Source: Deltaproteobacteria bacterium (GTDB lineage: Bacteria > Desulfobacterota > Desulfarculia > Adiutricales > Adiutricaceae). Taken from it: a stretch of DNA of 7,616 nucleotides. The notes under the pieces were generated by a model. The model was not told the DNA's origin and did no database searches. It saw nothing but the letters and a program-made list of their open reading frames with translations. This document shows positions 5,275-7,616 of this stretch, piece by piece (the first letter of the stretch is position 1; each line of letters begins with the position of its first letter). The stretch is taken from assembly GCA_031277995.1 (NCBI GenBank), contig JAITLH010000063.1, positions 1 to 7,616 of the forward strand, read 5' to 3'. The position numbers and the translations under genes are program-made.

Positions 5275-7316
5275 TGCCCTGGCGCGGCCTAATAACTTAC
5301 CAGACTAAAACTCCCAAAAGTGACGATGGAAATTTCCTAAAAACTTTCCGTCGTTGTTTTTGGTTTTTAGTCTTTGTTTTTTTGACTCTTCCCGGTCCCC
5401 TCGCCGCCCAGGATCGCTCAGATCGCCAGCATATCGTCTACTTTGAGGGCACCCCGCAAGAATTGGTTATTTACAAGATCTACGGCCGTCTCGAAGGCCC
5501 GACCATCATGGTCATGGGCGGAATCCAAGGCGACGAGCCCGGCGGTTTTATGTCGGCCGATCTCTACGTTGACATGGCCTTAAAAAGGGGCAATCTCATC
5601 GTGGTGCCTCGGGCCAATTTTAAGTCGATCATATTGTTCGAACGCGGGCCCGACGGGGACATGAACCGCAAGTTCGCCGGGGTCCAAGAAAAAGATCCCG
5701 ACCGCGACCGCGTTGAAATCATCAAAAACCTCATGGCCGAAAGCGATTTGTTTTTAAATCTCCATGACGGTTCCGGCTTTTTTAGGACGGTTTGGGAAAA
5801 CGAAATGGAAAACCCAACCCGTTTTGGCCAATGCATCATCGCCGACGCCGAAGTTTACGTCAATCCCAAAACCAACCAAGTAATACGCCTAGGCGACGAC
5901 GCCCGCCGGGCCATTGATTTGATTAACGAAGACATACCCGAGGAACGCTATAAATTTAGGTTCGCCAATCACGATACCTTAAGCGAGGATTCCATCCATA
6001 AGGAGCAGAGGAAATCGGCCAGTTTCTACGCCTTGACAGAACTGGGCATCCCGGCCTACGGAATAGAAACTTCCAAACAGCTGCCTTCCTTGGAGATGAA
6101 GATCCATCAACATAATTTAGCCGTCAACGCTTTTATGCAAATATACGGTGTCATCCCCGAACAGCCCAGAATCAATCTTGATCCGCCCATCCTCCAGTAT
6201 ATGGTAATCTCGGTAAACGGCGAGCTTCCGGTGGCCGTGGCCGACGGGCAGACCCTTATGATCGCCCCCGGCGATAGCGTGGAAGTTGTTCATATCGGAG
6301 CCACCTATGATCGTGGACTTTCCGTTGACGTCCTGGGCGTGGGAAGTCTAAACGACATCAGGATGCCGCTAGTCATAGAAAAACCCACCAAGGTCATAGC
6401 CAGGAAAGACAACGAGACTTTTGGCCAGATTTCCCTACGGCTCTTGCCGGCCGATTCGACCGACACCACGCCAAAACTCCTATTGGCCAGCCAAGTCGAG
6501 GTCGTGGGAGCCGGGGCGGGCTGGCTCCCGGGCATGACCATGCCCCCAATGAATCCGCCCGAGGCTTCCGAGACCAAGCCCAAACCGACCTTAACCCTAA
6601 ACGAACTTGACAAGGCCGGCCCGGCCATAGCCGCCGCCGGAAGCTTGGCTTCCCTGGCCGCGGATCAAAACTTAAACGGCCAAGGCGGCGTAGCCCCGGT
6701 TAGTTCCGTAAACGGCGTCTCCGGTTTTATTTTGGAAGTGGACGGCCAGAGGGTTATCCTAAGGCCATCGGAAACCTTAACCCTAAGGCAAGGGGCCAAA
6801 GTAACCATGGTGGATTTGGAAACCGTCTCGCCGATCCCCTCGGACACGGTCATGAATCTAAGGGGTTTTATTGGCCGCCCCGGTGACACCACCGGTAACG
6901 ACAAGGGCACCACGGCCGACACCTCCAAAAACATGATCCCCAGATTCGCCATGGAATTACACGGCCGCCGGGTTTACCAACTGGGCGCCGAACACGGCCC
7001 CAAACTTCTGGCCGCGGCCTATTTGGAAATCTCGGAACCGCGCCTAAGATCGGTGACCTTGGAAGCCAACGGCACCGAGAAAGTCCTGGCCCTGGGCCAA
7101 CGCTGGGGCCTTAAGCCCGGAACCCAGGTAACCGTCAAGGAAGTCCTCCTAGACAATCGCCTGGATTTAGTCAATCCCAGATACACCTTGGGCGGCCGTT
7201 CTTTTTCCCCGTCCCTTCCCCAAACCCTGACCATGCCCTCAATCGCCGTATCCCTGGCCGTTTTTACCGACGACGACCTGGCCGGTAAAGTCGTTCTTTT
7301 CCCGGTCAACAAGTAA
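5271..7316 (+). CDS. M99-family zinc carboxypeptidase (Csd4/Pgp1-like murein D,L-carboxypeptidase)
   Basis: A 681-residue secreted metallopeptidase. A ~28-residue basic extension and hydrophobic core (~29-41) form a signal peptide, with cleavage near Ala46. The catalytic domain (~50-290) is M14-like: the first metal site reads GIQGDEPGG, giving Gln86 and Glu89, the third ligand is His165 (LNLHDGSGF), the NRKF segment lies at 132-135, and Glu266 in GIETSK is the likely general base. Gln in place of the usual His in HxxE is the hallmark of Helicobacter Csd4, which cuts murein tripeptide to dipeptide and is needed for helical shape. Beta domains follow (~308-395), then a Pro-rich linker (~420-480) and more beta modules to the end. 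Similar ~30-residue units recur at 312-341, 487-516 and 595-624, so the protein has modules beyond the catalytic core. It overlaps the membrane-protein gene and is the last gene in the cluster. The family call is strong; exact substrate is inferred. Confidence 0.9.
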   Translation: MMPWRGLITYQTKTPKSDDGNFLKTFRRCFWFLVFVFLTLPGPLAAQDRSDRQHIVYFEGTPQELVIYKIYGRLEGPTIMVMGGIQGDEPGGFMSADLYVDMALKRGNLIVVPRANFKSIILFERGPDGDMNRKFAGVQEKDPDRDRVEIIKNLMAESDLFLNLHDGSGFFRTVWENEMENPTRFGQCIIADAEVYVNPKTNQVIRLGDDARRAIDLINEDIPEERYKFRFANHDTLSEDSIHKEQRKSASFYALTELGIPAYGIETSKQLPSLEMKIHQHNLAVNAFMQIYGVIPEQPRINLDPPILQYMVISVNGELPVAVADGQTLMIAPGDSVEVVHIGATYDRGLSVDVLGVGSLNDIRMPLVIEKPTKVIARKDNETFGQISLRLLPADSTDTTPKLLLASQVEVVGAGAGWLPGMTMPPMNPPEASETKPKPTLTLNELDKAGPAIAAAGSLASLAADQNLNGQGGVAPVSSVNGVSGFILEVDGQRVILRPSETLTLRQGAKVTMVDLETVSPIPSDTVMNLRGFIGRPGDTTGNDKGTTADTSKNMIPRFAMELHGRRVYQLGAEHGPKLLAAAYLEISEPRLRSVTLEANGTEKVLALGQRWGLKPGTQVTVKEVLLDNRLDLVNPRYTLGGRSFSPSLPQTLTMPSIAVSLAVFTDDDLAGKVVLFPVNK

Positions 7317-7456
7317 CCCCGGCCCTTTTTTCAATCTAGCCCTAACGATCCCCCCAAAATAAGCGTTCCCTTCCCGATCCCCAAACCCCCTCGCCCTTTT
7401 TTTCGCTTTACCCCCAACAATCTAGCCCAAATATTCCAACTCTTCCGAATCAACCT
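7317..7456. other. C-rich intergenic spacer after the M99 gene
   Basis: This is a C+T-rich stretch with several short T runs and CCCC runs. I see no clean hairpin plus T run, so transcription termination of the operon is not resolved here. No gene or ribosome site is visible. Confidence 0.5.
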
Positions 7457-7616
7457 AAGTTCCCACCCAAAAGGGCCCGGTTTTTTGGCCTTTACCCAAA
7501 GTTCTCAGGCAAAAGGGGGCCGTTTTAACCACAAGTTCTCAAGCAAATGGGGGCCATTTTCACCCCTAGTTCTCAGTCAAAAGGGTGCCCGTTTTGGGCC
7601 CAAGCTCTCAGGCAAA
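7457..7616. repeat. ~34-bp tandem repeat array running off the window
   Basis: Units start at about 7457, 7499, 7533, 7567 and 7602, with spacing of 42, 34, 34 and 35. Each begins AAGTTCTCAGGC or a variant and contains a small dyad bounded by A and T runs. In one unit AAATGG pairs with CCATTT across three G; in its neighbour the arms change to AAAAGG and CCGTTTT. The last copy is cut by the window end. Units are contiguous and without unique spacers. Confidence 0.8.

Noticed and set aside
7457..7616. CRISPR array
   Set aside because: Units are contiguous and vary among themselves. There are no unique spacers of constant length and no cas genes in the window.

Overview
The window reads as chromosomal DNA of a Gram-negative bacterium, most likely a Desulfobacterota/deltaproteobacterial lineage. 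That placement is an inference from protein style (a lipoprotein, secreted murein enzymes with long N-terminal extensions, frequent TTG starts) and not from a marker gene. All four supported genes lie on the + strand and fill 1086-7316. The flanks and the one large internal gap hold four different families of tandem repeats.

Layout. Positions 1-500 hold three tandem ~186-bp units. Each has a sigma70-type promoter followed within about 25 bases by a strong intrinsic terminator, so each should make an RNA of only ~50-65 nt. Positions 500-1018 carry no convincing gene but contain four ~38-bp repeats. A promoter at 1020-1048, with a perfect 12-bp palindrome over its -35, precedes a small lipoprotein gene (1086-1697). 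Its stop overlaps the proposed TTG start of a large secreted YkuD-fold L,D-transpeptidase/carboxypeptidase-like protein with two NTF2-like domains (1694-3961). The 377-base gap 3962-4338 is a five-copy ~82-bp tandem array whose central dyad is kept by paired base changes. Then come a single-pass membrane protein (4339-5274) and, overlapping it, an M99-family (Csd4-like) zinc carboxypeptidase (5271-7316). The right end (7457-7616) is a ~34-bp tandem array that runs off the window.

How the genes may work together. In Helicobacter and Campylobacter, a YkuD-fold L,D-carboxypeptidase with an NTF2 domain (Csd6/Pgp2) trims murein tetrapeptide to tripeptide, and an M99 D,L-carboxypeptidase (Csd4/Pgp1) trims tripeptide to dipeptide. 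Together they set helical or curved cell shape. This locus carries a relative of each enzyme, with a membrane-anchored protein of unknown function between them and a lipoprotein at the front. I read it as a candidate periplasmic murein-trimming, cell-shape cassette. Two details support a link: both enzymes carry the same unusual linker motif, and both have extra non-catalytic modules (a second NTF2 domain in one, a triplicated beta module in the other). Substrate specificity and the shape phenotype are inferences.
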